NCBI GenBank assembly: GCA_002722155.1
Contig: PBKS01000025.1
Location: forward strand, 1-64,000
Direction of reading: 5' to 3'
DNA: 64,000 nucleotides
Source: Chloroflexota bacterium
GTDB taxonomy: Bacteria; Chloroflexota; Dehalococcoidia; Lucifugimonadales; UBA826
Below the pieces are notes generated by a model that was given only the letters and a program-made list of their open reading frames with translations, did not search any database and was not told the origin of the DNA. Below are positions 28,924 through 37,742 of this stretch, piece by piece. The first letter of the stretch is position 1. Each line of letters starts with the position of its first letter. Both the position numbers and the translations under genes were made by a program.

Positions 28924-29598
28924 TTATGTTTGACTAAAACCTAGGGTGCTAGTGGTCATTTGACCTCTCATAGATTCCGCCTGCATCATCGTTTCAACAC
29001 TACTAACATTTCTAGAGTACGGCAACAAAATTCTCAATAATCCATCATGGTTACGACGGCATTCAAAAGCTACTTCCTGATCTCCTATTTTGTCCATTTC
29101 GCCGTATTTAGAAAATCCTGCCACTATCATTCTAAGCCGCATAGCAGGATTTCTAGCCTCACCGGTGGCAGATATCTGATAGCAACGAATGTTGTCTTTA
29201 TCGATTCCTTCCGCCCTAATAAGTAGATCGGATTTACTATCTTTTATCTCCATGGATGCGGCGCTGGTAGTATATTCAGGGTCTTTACCAACTGCTTGAG
29301 AGAGTAGGAATCGCACTGGTCTGTTATGGATTAGCCCACAGTCGAATTTAGCTTGATTATGAGTGCCGGATATGGGAGACATCCCCCCTAGAGATACTAA
29401 TAGATCTCGAATTTCTTCAATTCGCTTTTCGATACCTGGTTTTGTACTGAAAGACCATATGGTAAAAACAGCATTTTTAACATATAAGCCAACTGATATT
29501 TCATTGAATCTTTTGTCTGTGGGTATTAGTTCTAGGCATCGTCCATATTTTGCTATCACATCTTTTGGCCTCGGGCCGTTGTAGGAGATGAGGGTCAT
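28924..29598 (-). CDS. Hypothetical protein of corrinoid/C1 cluster
   Basis: MTLISYNGPRPKDVIAKYGRCLELIPTDKRFNEISVGLYVKN...; ATG 29598 with AAGGAG, 2 bp from stop of upstream gene. Not recognised as any family. Confidence 0.75.
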   Translation of the reverse strand: MTLISYNGPRPKDVIAKYGRCLELIPTDKRFNEISVGLYVKNAVFTIWSFSTKPGIEKRIEEIRDLLVSLGGMSPISGTHNQAKFDCGLIHNRPVRFLLSQAVGKDPEYTTSAASMEIKDSKSDLLIRAEGIDKDNIRCYQISATGEARNPAMRLRMIVAGFSKYGEMDKIGDQEVAFECRRNHDGLLRILLPYSRNVSSVETMMQAESMRGQMTTSTLGFSQT

Positions 29599-29600
29599 AG

Positions 29601-30503
29601 CTATACTCCTTTGTTTTCTTTCATTAATTTTGAGAAAGCAGAAATATGTTCTGGTCCAGTTCCACAGCATCCACCGATTATGTTTACTCCAATTTCTTTC
29701 AATCTCATAAATCTTTCTGCCATAAAGTCTGGAGGTTCTGGATAAAGTATTTCTCCGTCTTTTAGAGAGGGTATTCCTGCGTTTGAATGAACTAATAATG
29801 GAGAGGTAGTAGCATCTCTCATCATAGATGCTATCTCGATCATGTTATCTATTCCATTTCCACAGTTAGTCCCCACGATATCTGCCCCTGCTTTTACCAA
29901 CTCCACTGCTGCTTGTTCAGGTGTTACTCCCATCATCGTAAAGTATCCCCTTGGTCCTTTATCAAAAGTCATAGTAGATATTACAGTGAGATTAGTTTTT
30001 TCCTTAGCAGCTCTGATTGCGATCGATGCCTCGTCAAGGGCAGTCATTGTTTCAATCACAGCTACATCAGCACCGCCTTTTTCAAGAGATGTTACTTGGT
30101 TACAAAAGGCTTTGTACATTTCTTCTTTAGATACGGATCCAAGCGGTTCCAAGAACTCACCACTCGGACCTACAGATCCGCATACAAACGTGCCGGGAGG
30201 GGACTGGCTCTTCGCATGTTCTGCAGCCAGTCTATTGAATTCATCTACTTTGTCTGCAAATCCGTAATGACTTTGCCGAAACCTTGTACCACCAAAGGAA
30301 TTGGTGAGCACCATGTCTGAACCAGCGTTGAAGTAGGATCGAGCCATTTTTTGAACGATTTCAGGGTGACTGACATTAAATTCTTCTGGGCATCCTCCTG
30401 GTTCAAGTCCATTTTGCTGTAAAAAAGTTCCAGTCGCCCCGTCTGAAATGAGCACCTCTCCATTTGAGATGCGCTCGAGTATGCCTTGAGATTTCGAATT
30501 CAT
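29601..30503 (-). CDS. Homocysteine S-methyltransferase family protein
   Basis: ISDGATGTFLQQNGL, LTNSFGGTR, GTNCGNGIDNM, IIGGCCGTGPEHI zinc motif. Confidence 0.94.
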   Translation of the reverse strand: MNSKSQGILERISNGEVLISDGATGTFLQQNGLEPGGCPEEFNVSHPEIVQKMARSYFNAGSDMVLTNSFGGTRFRQSHYGFADKVDEFNRLAAEHAKSQSPPGTFVCGSVGPSGEFLEPLGSVSKEEMYKAFCNQVTSLEKGGADVAVIETMTALDEASIAIRAAKEKTNLTVISTMTFDKGPRGYFTMMGVTPEQAAVELVKAGADIVGTNCGNGIDNMIEIASMMRDATTSPLLVHSNAGIPSLKDGEILYPEPPDFMAERFMRLKEIGVNIIGGCCGTGPEHISAFSKLMKENKGV

Positions 30504-30518
30504 TTTGCTATTGACCTT

Positions 30519-30845
30519 TTAATCTGATTTTATCCATCCATCTATGGATCCAGGGCGAGTCTTTCGGCTACCATCTCTATGTAAATCCCTTAATTTGGAT
30601 ACAAAATCTCGTGGCATACCTTTGTTATATCGGTTTGCGACCAATTTGAGAACCTCACTTAATTCTCCTTGTATTTCAGTGTATTCACCCCACTCCCAGG
30701 CATCCAAATATTCATCGGAACCATAACTGCCTTCCATCATGGAAACAGCATCTACCGCTTCTTGGAATCTTGGTTCTAGCTGCAGTGACTGCGTTTCAGA
30801 GTCGTCAGTTGCTTGAACTTGTACAGGTATTTCTTTCCAATACAT
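30519..30845 (-). CDS. 'Virulence factor' domain protein (PF13769-like)
   Basis: MYWKEIPVQVQATDD...LEPRFQEAVDAVSMMEGSYGSDEYLDAWEWG fits the YWRDIPAQV...RFQEAIDxAAM...SDxYLxxW pattern. ORF open from 30881. Confidence 0.7.
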   Translation of the reverse strand: MYWKEIPVQVQATDDSETQSLQLEPRFQEAVDAVSMMEGSYGSDEYLDAWEWGEYTEIQGELSEVLKLVANRYNKGMPRDFVSKLRDLHRDGSRKTRPGSIDGWIKSD

Positions 30846-31000
30846 TATTCTTACTTTCAAATTTAAAATCCTGAGGAACATAATTACAGCTATTATAATT
30901 CCATAGGCAAACTTACTGTAGTGATCATTTTGAAATGCCTATTACCGATTCATGTGTTATAACTCAGGGGTTCCTAAAGAAATCTGCAAAGGAGAGGTTT

Positions 31001-31861
31001 ATGCCATATGCACCTTCTAACGGTATAGATATTTATTACGAGGTTCATGGGAAAGGAGAACCATTGATATTTTGCCATGAATTTGCAGGTGATATTAGGT
31101 CATGGGACCTACAGGTAAATTACTTTTCCAGGAATTTCAAGGTAATAACTTATTGTTCCAGAGGATACCCTCCGACATCAGTTCCTGCAGATCCTGAGTT
31201 TTATAGCCAGGACATGGCAGTCGATGATTTGAAAGGACTGATGGATTTTTTGAAAATTGAAAAGGCACATATGGTGGGTCTTTCTATGGGTGGTAATGTG
31301 GCGCTGAATTTTGGTATCAAATATCCGGAACAAACGATGACTTTGACCATTGCAGGGACGGGGACGGGTTCGGACGATCCCGTTTCCTTTCGGGAACGGA
31401 TTTTGAAATTCTCAGAAGCCATGAGGTCAGAAGGTATGTCGGCCATGTCAGGCTATCTTAAGGGCCCTCATAGAATTCAATTACAGTTTAAAGACCCCAA
31501 AGGTTATGAGCTTTTGTGTAATCAATTTATGGAGCATTCCAATATCGGTTCAGCGAACACTTTCTACGGCATTATGGCCAAAAGACCTCCGGTTTTTGAT
31601 TTAGAAACTCAACTAGCGAACATAAAAATTCCGGTCCTCGTAATGACAGGAGATGAGGACGATCCCTGTATTAAGCCGTCCATATTTATAAAGGAATCCA
31701 TACCAAGGGCTGGTCTAATAGTGTTTCCTAGATCAGGTCACGCAATAAATCTTGAAGAACCTCAAATGTTTAATGATTCGGTCTCTGAATTCATTAATAA
31801 TTCATCAGCAGATTATTGGGGGCCACGGCAACAAGGAGAGTCCGAGGGCTCTTTAACTTAG
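31001..31861 (+). CDS. Alpha/beta hydrolase
   Basis: GIDIYYEVHGKGEPLIFCHEF, VGLSMGGNVALNFG nucleophile elbow, RSGHAINLEEP; AGGAGAGG before ATG 31001. Confidence 0.93.
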   Translation: MPYAPSNGIDIYYEVHGKGEPLIFCHEFAGDIRSWDLQVNYFSRNFKVITYCSRGYPPTSVPADPEFYSQDMAVDDLKGLMDFLKIEKAHMVGLSMGGNVALNFGIKYPEQTMTLTIAGTGTGSDDPVSFRERILKFSEAMRSEGMSAMSGYLKGPHRIQLQFKDPKGYELLCNQFMEHSNIGSANTFYGIMAKRPPVFDLETQLANIKIPVLVMTGDEDDPCIKPSIFIKESIPRAGLIVFPRSGHAINLEEPQMFNDSVSEFINNSSADYWGPRQQGESEGSLT

Positions 31862-31864
31862 CAG

Positions 31865-31895
31865 CACTTGTACTCTCCAGTCGTGAGTACAAGTG
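31865..31895 (+). terminator. Candidate hairpin downstream of alpha/beta hydrolase
   Basis: Perfect 11-bp inverted repeat CACTTGTACTC-N9-GAGTACAAGTG right after the stop codon; no strong T-tract. Confidence 0.5.
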
Positions 31896-31943
31896 GTATC
31901 AGGCAACAGTCAGCCTCTTCCTCTTCAATTTTCTCTGATGCCG

Positions 31944-32233
31944 TTATCGTTCAAAACAGACTGTTGTCTGCATTACACTGATTTCAGGAGAATATTCTGC
32001 TACTGGTGCCACATTAGGATAGGAACTTTTTGGATTTGTTGGGTACACAGCGGAATAATCTTCGGTGCTTTCCACTACCTGCCCTATGACATAGGTAGTT
32101 GAATATCATTTCCTAAATGGTCGGTCGTCATTTCTAGATACCCTTTGGCTCTGTACATTCCAAATGGTTTTGTAGACAATTCCAGTCCGATGGACGAGTT
32201 GCGATCAAAAATTTGGTCAAGCCCGTTGTCATA
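31944..32233 (-). pseudogene. Possible frameshifted/decayed short coding sequence
   Basis: Minus-strand frames 32233-32084 and 32105-31944 join by a -1 shift: YDNGLDQIFDRNSSIGLELSTKPFGMYRAKGYLEMTTDHLGNDIQLP / YVIGQVVESTEDYSAVYPTNPKSSYPNVAPVAEYSPEISVMQTTVCFER. Confidence 0.35.
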
Positions 32234-32263
32234 TTACGATAATATTCCTAGGGAATTTAAGCA

Positions 32264-33583
32264 TTGTTCGCATCGATAAAAAGACGGCCTATATTTTACG
32301 GTTGGTGGTTGGCCATCACGGCTTTGTTTGTTAACGCTCTTTTATCGACACCATTATATGGAGCCGCCGGACTGTGGGTGAATGCCCTTGAAGAAGAATT
32401 TGGTTGGACACGGACTCAGCTGACAATAGCTTTCTCTCTTGGGCAGTTAGAAGGGAGCATAATGTCTCCTTTAGTGGGTTATATCATCGATAAAATCGGT
32501 GGGAAAAAATTGGTTGCCATGGGTTTTATAATAACTGCTATTGGCTTTTTATGTCTCACCCAGGTAACGCCAATAACTGATTCCCGTTCAGAGTGGTCAG
32601 ACCCACTTCTTTTTTATGCTGCTTACATGATTATCACGCTGGGGGTATCGATGGGTGGCTGGATACCGATGACCGTTATAGTAAACAGTTGGTTTGAAAA
32701 GAGAAGAAGTTTAGCTCTTTCATTGGGATCCGTCGGGTTTTCGATAGGGACCTTCTTGCTTGTTCCCTTCATGGCAATAATTATAAAACCTGAAAATTTG
32801 GGTTGGAGAGCGACGGCCGTAGTATGTGCAATTATTTTTCTGTTGATAGTTCCGGCAATTTGGAAACTCATCGTAAATTACCCAGAGGAGATTGGAGAAA
32901 TGCCAGATGGTAAGGCATCTTCTAAAAGTATTTCAAAAACCCAATTGGAAAATGATCTAGTTGTTACACATGATTCTTCATTTACTTTAAGTGAAGCCTT
33001 GATGAGCAAGGCATTTTGGATACTAGCGCTGGGCCATGGCTCATCTGTTTTGTTAACGTCAACTATGATGATTCATCTGATCTTAGCCTTGAAGGCACAG
33101 GGACTTACCTTGGAGCAAGCAGCTACAGTATGGGGAGTAACAATGGGGATCGGAGGTCTAGCTAAGCTAGTCGGTGGATTTGTTGGTGATCATGTTTCAA
33201 AAAGAGTCGCCGCTTGTGCTTTCGGCGCTTTGCAAGCTGTTGGGGTGGCTTTTGCAGGATTTGCAGACACATTCTTTTTAGCTTTAACGTTCGCGTTTGT
33301 ATATGGTCTTGGATATGGGGGCCGGGCCCCCATTACTATGGCCATGAGAGGTGAATATTTTGCTGGCAAATCTTTCGGTAAGATTATGGGCATTTCTGCT
33401 GTACCAATGACCTTTTTTTCTATGATAGCGCCAATAGTAGCCGGTATCTTTTATGATCGGTCAGGAAGTTATATGACTGCATTTATTCTAATTGCGGTCA
33501 CTGGGTTTGCTGGAAGCCTGATATTTCTGCTAGCAAAAAAACCTGTGCCTCCATCATCGGTGCAACCTAGGATGGCAGATTAA
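32264..33583 (+). CDS. MFS transporter (oxalate/formate antiporter-like)
   Basis: RRPIFYGWWLAITALFVNALLS; 12-TM hydrophobic pattern; VGYIIDKIGGKK loop. TTG start. Confidence 0.9.
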   Translation: MFASIKRRPIFYGWWLAITALFVNALLSTPLYGAAGLWVNALEEEFGWTRTQLTIAFSLGQLEGSIMSPLVGYIIDKIGGKKLVAMGFIITAIGFLCLTQVTPITDSRSEWSDPLLFYAAYMIITLGVSMGGWIPMTVIVNSWFEKRRSLALSLGSVGFSIGTFLLVPFMAIIIKPENLGWRATAVVCAIIFLLIVPAIWKLIVNYPEEIGEMPDGKASSKSISKTQLENDLVVTHDSSFTLSEALMSKAFWILALGHGSSVLLTSTMMIHLILALKAQGLTLEQAATVWGVTMGIGGLAKLVGGFVGDHVSKRVAACAFGALQAVGVAFAGFADTFFLALTFAFVYGLGYGGRAPITMAMRGEYFAGKSFGKIMGISAVPMTFFSMIAPIVAGIFYDRSGSYMTAFILIAVTGFAGSLIFLLAKKPVPPSSVQPRMAD

Positions 33584-33644
33584 ATAAATATCATGTTTTC
33601 TTGTTTGTATGCACGATAATCTATCAATGGGTGAACTTAGCACC

Positions 33645-33665
33645 AGTATTTTTAGAAAAAATACT
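33645..33665. terminator. AT-rich hairpin between convergent genes
   Basis: AGTATTTTT-AGA-AAAAATACT perfect 9-bp stem between MFS (+) and enolase-superfamily gene (-). Confidence 0.5.
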
Positions 33666-33707
33666 AATGAAGCATTTACGCTGAGGCAGCAGAGAGGGAC
33701 ATCGAAA

Positions 33708-34814
33708 TTAGATTCGGTATTTAACCACCGAATAATGATCCAATTCCAATCCTAGGCCTGGCTTATCGGGGTAAGGAGACCAGTATCCATCCTTTTGCTT
33801 TGGGAAGTCTATATACCAGAGTTCGTCGCCATCCAGTGATACATTCATGTATTCAACGACCTTCAAATTAGGTGTCGCACAAGCTACGTGCAGATGGGCT
33901 AATTGGAGTGCATGTGGTGCTACAGGGAGGTTAAAAGAATGGGCCAAGTGCGCCACTTTCATCCACTCTGTTACTCCTCCAACCCTACCTATATCTGGTT
34001 GGACAATGTCAGCTCCCCCCCGTCCTATAAGGTCCCTGAATCCGTATTTTGTGTATTCGTGTTCACCTGTAGCTATGGGAATACTAGTTGCCTTGGATAT
34101 ATCTGCCATTCCGTCGATATCGTCAGGTATTAGCGGCTCTTCAAGCCAGCCTATCTGGAACTGTTCAAATTCCTTTGCCATGTATATAGCCTGTTTTCGA
34201 TAATATCCGTTGTTTGCATCGATGTAGATACTGACATCATCTCCCACAGCTTTTCTAACGGCAGCTACTCTTTCAATATCTTCTCTTTCTGATAATCCGA
34301 AATCCTTACCTACTTTCATTTTGATTCTAGGTATGCCGTCTGACACATATCCAGTCATTTCTTCGATAAGCTCCTTTTCAGAGAAATTAGTCCAACCACC
34401 ACTCCCATATACAGGTACAGAATCTGTGTATGCTCCAAGTAGTTTGTAAAGGGGTAGATTTACATATTTCCCCTTGAGGTCCCAGAGTCCTATATCAATG
34501 GCAGAAATGGCACAGAATGCTATGCCTTTCCGGCCATATCCTCTCACTTTCCAATACATATCGGTCCATAGTTGTTCAATGTCCAGTGGATCTTTTCCTA
34601 TTAGTTCCTCTTTGAGGGAACTTTCGATAACATCGATGACTCCTGGGGAGGCGTAAGTCATTCCAAGGCCCTCAATATCTTCATCAGTTTTAATATGGAC
34701 GAAAATTTGGCCTCTTCCTCCAGACTCATTCTTTGGGGTTGGTATGGTTGCGTCCTGTATGGGTTTTCCTTCAGGGCTATGAAGGTGAGTTGTAGTTATG
34801 TCAGTTATTTTCAT
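33708..34814 (-). CDS. Mandelate racemase/muconate lactonizing enzyme (enolase superfamily)
   Basis: ISAIDIGLWDLKGK, PRIKMKVG (KxK), DANNGY, EEPL, GEHEYT. Confidence 0.93.
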   Translation of the reverse strand: MKITDITTTHLHSPEGKPIQDATIPTPKNESGGRGQIFVHIKTDEDIEGLGMTYASPGVIDVIESSLKEELIGKDPLDIEQLWTDMYWKVRGYGRKGIAFCAISAIDIGLWDLKGKYVNLPLYKLLGAYTDSVPVYGSGGWTNFSEKELIEEMTGYVSDGIPRIKMKVGKDFGLSEREDIERVAAVRKAVGDDVSIYIDANNGYYRKQAIYMAKEFEQFQIGWLEEPLIPDDIDGMADISKATSIPIATGEHEYTKYGFRDLIGRGGADIVQPDIGRVGGVTEWMKVAHLAHSFNLPVAPHALQLAHLHVACATPNLKVVEYMNVSLDGDELWYIDFPKQKDGYWSPYPDKPGLGLELDHYSVVKYRI

Positions 34815-34841
34815 TTGGGCCTCTCAATTGAATTAGAGAAT

Positions 34842-36512
34842 TTACATTTTTTCAGGCTTGTTCATCCCCATTAGGTCTAGGCAGTATGCAAGTGTTAGTT
34901 TGGCGGCTTCGCATAGTTTTAACCTCGCCTTGCTTAATTCTAGGTCGGCTTTATTTTCTGAAACCACTCTACAGTTCTGATAAAAATTATGAAAAGATGT
35001 TGCCAATTCTAGTGAGTAATGAGGTAGATGGTGCACTTCATAAGTGTCCGCAATTGTATTTATTACGGACGGCAACTCTAATATTTTATTAATAAGTTGT
35101 CTCTCTGATTCGTGACCCAACATGGTAACTGAACCGTTTGAATAATCTATCTTATTTTCGGCAGCTAAGCCTAGTATGCTGCATATTCTGGCGTGACCAT
35201 ATTGAATGTAATAAACAGGATTTTCGGAAGATTGTTGCTTAGCTAAGTCTAGGTCGAAATCCAATTGGCTTTCATGGGACCTCGATAAGAACATGAACCT
35301 ACATGCATCTGAGCCGATTTCGTTGACTAGTTCAATTAAAGGCACGACGTTACCTTCCCGCTTTGAAAGTTTTTCTGTGGTCTCGCCTTTTTTGAATCTG
35401 ACCATCTGGACTAGAATCATTTCTAGATTGTCAGGATCGCTGCCAAGCATTTTCATCGCAGATTTTAGTCTCGGTACCTGGCCTTGATGGTCAGCACCCC
35501 AGACATCAATCACTTTATCAAATTTTCTCTGCACAAATTTATTGTAATGGTAGGCAATGTCCGTAGAAAAATAAGTTGGGGTTCCGTTACTTCTTATAAG
35601 AACATTGTCTTTTTCTTCGCCTAATTTGGTGTTTAAAAGCCATGTAGCTCCATCTTTTTCAGATACATACCCCATTTCTTTTAATACGGTCATACATTTT
35701 TCGAATTGCCCATTTTCAAAAAGACTTTGTTCACTGAACCAGTTATCAAAGTGGATTTTTAGAGATTCGATATCTTCCTTAATTCCCTCTATCATCAAAT
35801 CTATTCCAACTCTGCCTAGATCTAATATTTCTTCTGGATTGGAGGTGTCATAGGTCCTATTATTCGAATCTCTTATTTTTTCAGCGATAGCTATCACATC
35901 TTCCCCAGGGTAGGAATCTTCGGGCATATCAACATCGTCCCCAAGTGACTGCATATATCTTGCAATCAAAGATTTGTGGAATTTACCTATCTGGGCTCCT
36001 GCATCGTTTAGGTAGTATTCTTGTTGGACATCAAATCCGGCAGCTTTTAAAACGCTTGCGAGCGTACTCCCTATAACCGCACCTCTTGCGTGGGCTACAT
36101 GGAGTCTTCCGGTTGGGTTTGCGCTTATGTATTCGATTTGAATGCTTTTGTCCTTTCCTGCACTTGTGACCCCATAACTTTCTGGCTTTGAGAGAATTTG
36201 ATCCACTTGGTTTTGCAGCCATCTACCGCTTAATTTAAAATTAATAAATCCAGGGCTGGCCACTACGACATCGTCTAATAATTCATCTTTTTTCAGATAT
36301 TCAGCCAGTACATTTGCTATTTCCATCGGATTCTTTTTCAATGGCTTAGCGAGTTTCAAAGGAAGGCTTGAAGCATAATCTCCGTGTTCTGGATTTTGTG
36401 GTCTTTCAACAGCTGAATCGCCGATTTCGACGTTAGCGATAAGATTATCCTTTTGAGCTAACTCAAAGGCTTTTTTTATTGAAACACTGAGCATCTCAGG
36501 AACAGTCGTCAA
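34842..36512 (-). CDS. argS: Arginyl-tRNA synthetase
   Basis: EYISANPTGRLHVAHARGAVIGS, VWGADHQGQ, KLSKREGN. Confidence 0.97.
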   Translation of the reverse strand: MTTVPEMLSVSIKKAFELAQKDNLIANVEIGDSAVERPQNPEHGDYASSLPLKLAKPLKKNPMEIANVLAEYLKKDELLDDVVVASPGFINFKLSGRWLQNQVDQILSKPESYGVTSAGKDKSIQIEYISANPTGRLHVAHARGAVIGSTLASVLKAAGFDVQQEYYLNDAGAQIGKFHKSLIARYMQSLGDDVDMPEDSYPGEDVIAIAEKIRDSNNRTYDTSNPEEILDLGRVGIDLMIEGIKEDIESLKIHFDNWFSEQSLFENGQFEKCMTVLKEMGYVSEKDGATWLLNTKLGEEKDNVLIRSNGTPTYFSTDIAYHYNKFVQRKFDKVIDVWGADHQGQVPRLKSAMKMLGSDPDNLEMILVQMVRFKKGETTEKLSKREGNVVPLIELVNEIGSDACRFMFLSRSHESQLDFDLDLAKQQSSENPVYYIQYGHARICSILGLAAENKIDYSNGSVTMLGHESERQLINKILELPSVINTIADTYEVHHLPHYSLELATSFHNFYQNCRVVSENKADLELSKARLKLCEAAKLTLAYCLDLMGMNKPEKM

Positions 36513-36542
36513 TTTTACAACTCCGGTAAACTTTTATATTAG

Positions 36543-37601
36543 TTACCCAGTGACATGTATCGTTGGGTCGTTTTCTGAAGGACTATAAACTTCCCCTATA
36601 ATTTGATTACTCAACGTTCCTGTCTCCGATAGTAGTTTTTGTAATATATCTGCCTTATTTGGATTGATTGAAATCAGTAGTCCACCTGAGGTTTGGGCGT
36701 CACACAAGAGGATTTTGTCGTTTTCTGTGATTTCTTCTCCCCAAAGTACTGTGGAATTCAGAGATTCCAAATTTCGCATCGTCCCTCCCGGGGCAATTCC
36801 TTGGTTCAAAAGGTACTCAGTACCTTCGATTACAGGAACTTTGGATTTGTATATATGTGCACCTGTTCGGCTACCATCCATCATTTCTCTTAGATGTCCT
36901 AATAGACCAAATCCAGTAACATCAGAGCAAGCATTTACTCCGACTGAAATCATAGCCTCAGAGGCAGACTTGTTTAATGTTGCCATAATTTCGACGGCGT
37001 TATCCAGCACTTCGGCATCTACTTTTTCCTGCTTGCCGGCAGTAGTTATCACTCCAGTGCCTATCGGTTTTGTTAATAGCAACAAGTCACCAGGTTTGGA
37101 ATTACTGTTGGCTGTTTGGTTTCCTGGATTAACTATTCCTGTCACCGAGAGACCGTATTTAGGTTCGGCATCCACGACACTGTGGCCGCCAGCTATAACG
37201 ATTCCAGCTTCTAAGGCTTTCGAGGCGCCACCTTTCAAGATTTCTCCCAAGATGGACATGTTTAAATCTGAAGGAAACCCTACTATGTTCAGAGCCGCTA
37301 TCGGTTTAGCTCCCATTGCATAGACGTCACTTAATGAGTTAGCTGCTGCTATTTGACCGAAGATAAATGGGTCATCCACAATAGGTGGAAAAAAATCAAC
37401 AGTTAAAACTATAGCTAAATCATCACTTAATTTATAAACGGCCGCGTCGTCACTGGTTTTCGTTCCCACCAGCAGGTTTGGATGGGTCATTTCTGGCAGC
37501 TGCTGCAGAACCTGCATCAGGTCATCTGGACTAAGCTTAGAGGCTCAGCCAGCACATGAGGCTAGTTCTGTGAGCCTTACTTTTTCATGATGGTGCTGCA
37601 T
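36543..37601 (-). CDS. selD: Selenide, water dikinase, likely selenocysteine-containing (in-frame TGA at 37547-37545)
   Basis: ORF track begins at Met29 (37517). Upstream in frame: MQHHHEKVRLTELASCAG[TGA]ASKLSPDDL-M29; TGA at the catalytic Cys position (E. coli RLTQYSHGAGCGCKISP) with conserved Lys retained. Body: TSDDAAVYKLSDDLAIVLTVDFFPPIVDDPF, ANSLSDVYAMGAKPIAALN, SDVTGFGLLGHL. Confidence 0.9.
37506..37528 (-). promoter_or_regulatory. Candidate bacterial SECIS hairpin in selD
   Basis: mRNA CAGA-UGA-CCUG-AUG-CAGG-U-UCUG at +17 to +39 after the UGA: stacked stems with a short G-containing loop. Confidence 0.45.
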
Positions 37602-37742
37602 TCTTGGTATCCTGAGTGATGCAAATTACTGGATATTATATCTGTATATTGATGTGTTTAAAGTATAAATCCGATATTCATTATCAGATATCATTAACCA
37701 AGAACATTCATACTTCAATTTGATGAGGGGTTTATTTTACGG

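Noticed and set aside
30846-31000. Possible cobalamin riboswitch upstream of the corrinoid cluster
   Set aside because: No B12-box-like conserved sequence or extended structure visible in the intergenic region.
31893-32102. Plus-strand 69-aa ORF between hydrolase and MFS genes
   Set aside because: Composition is not protein-like and it opposes a better minus-strand gene remnant; no RBS seen.
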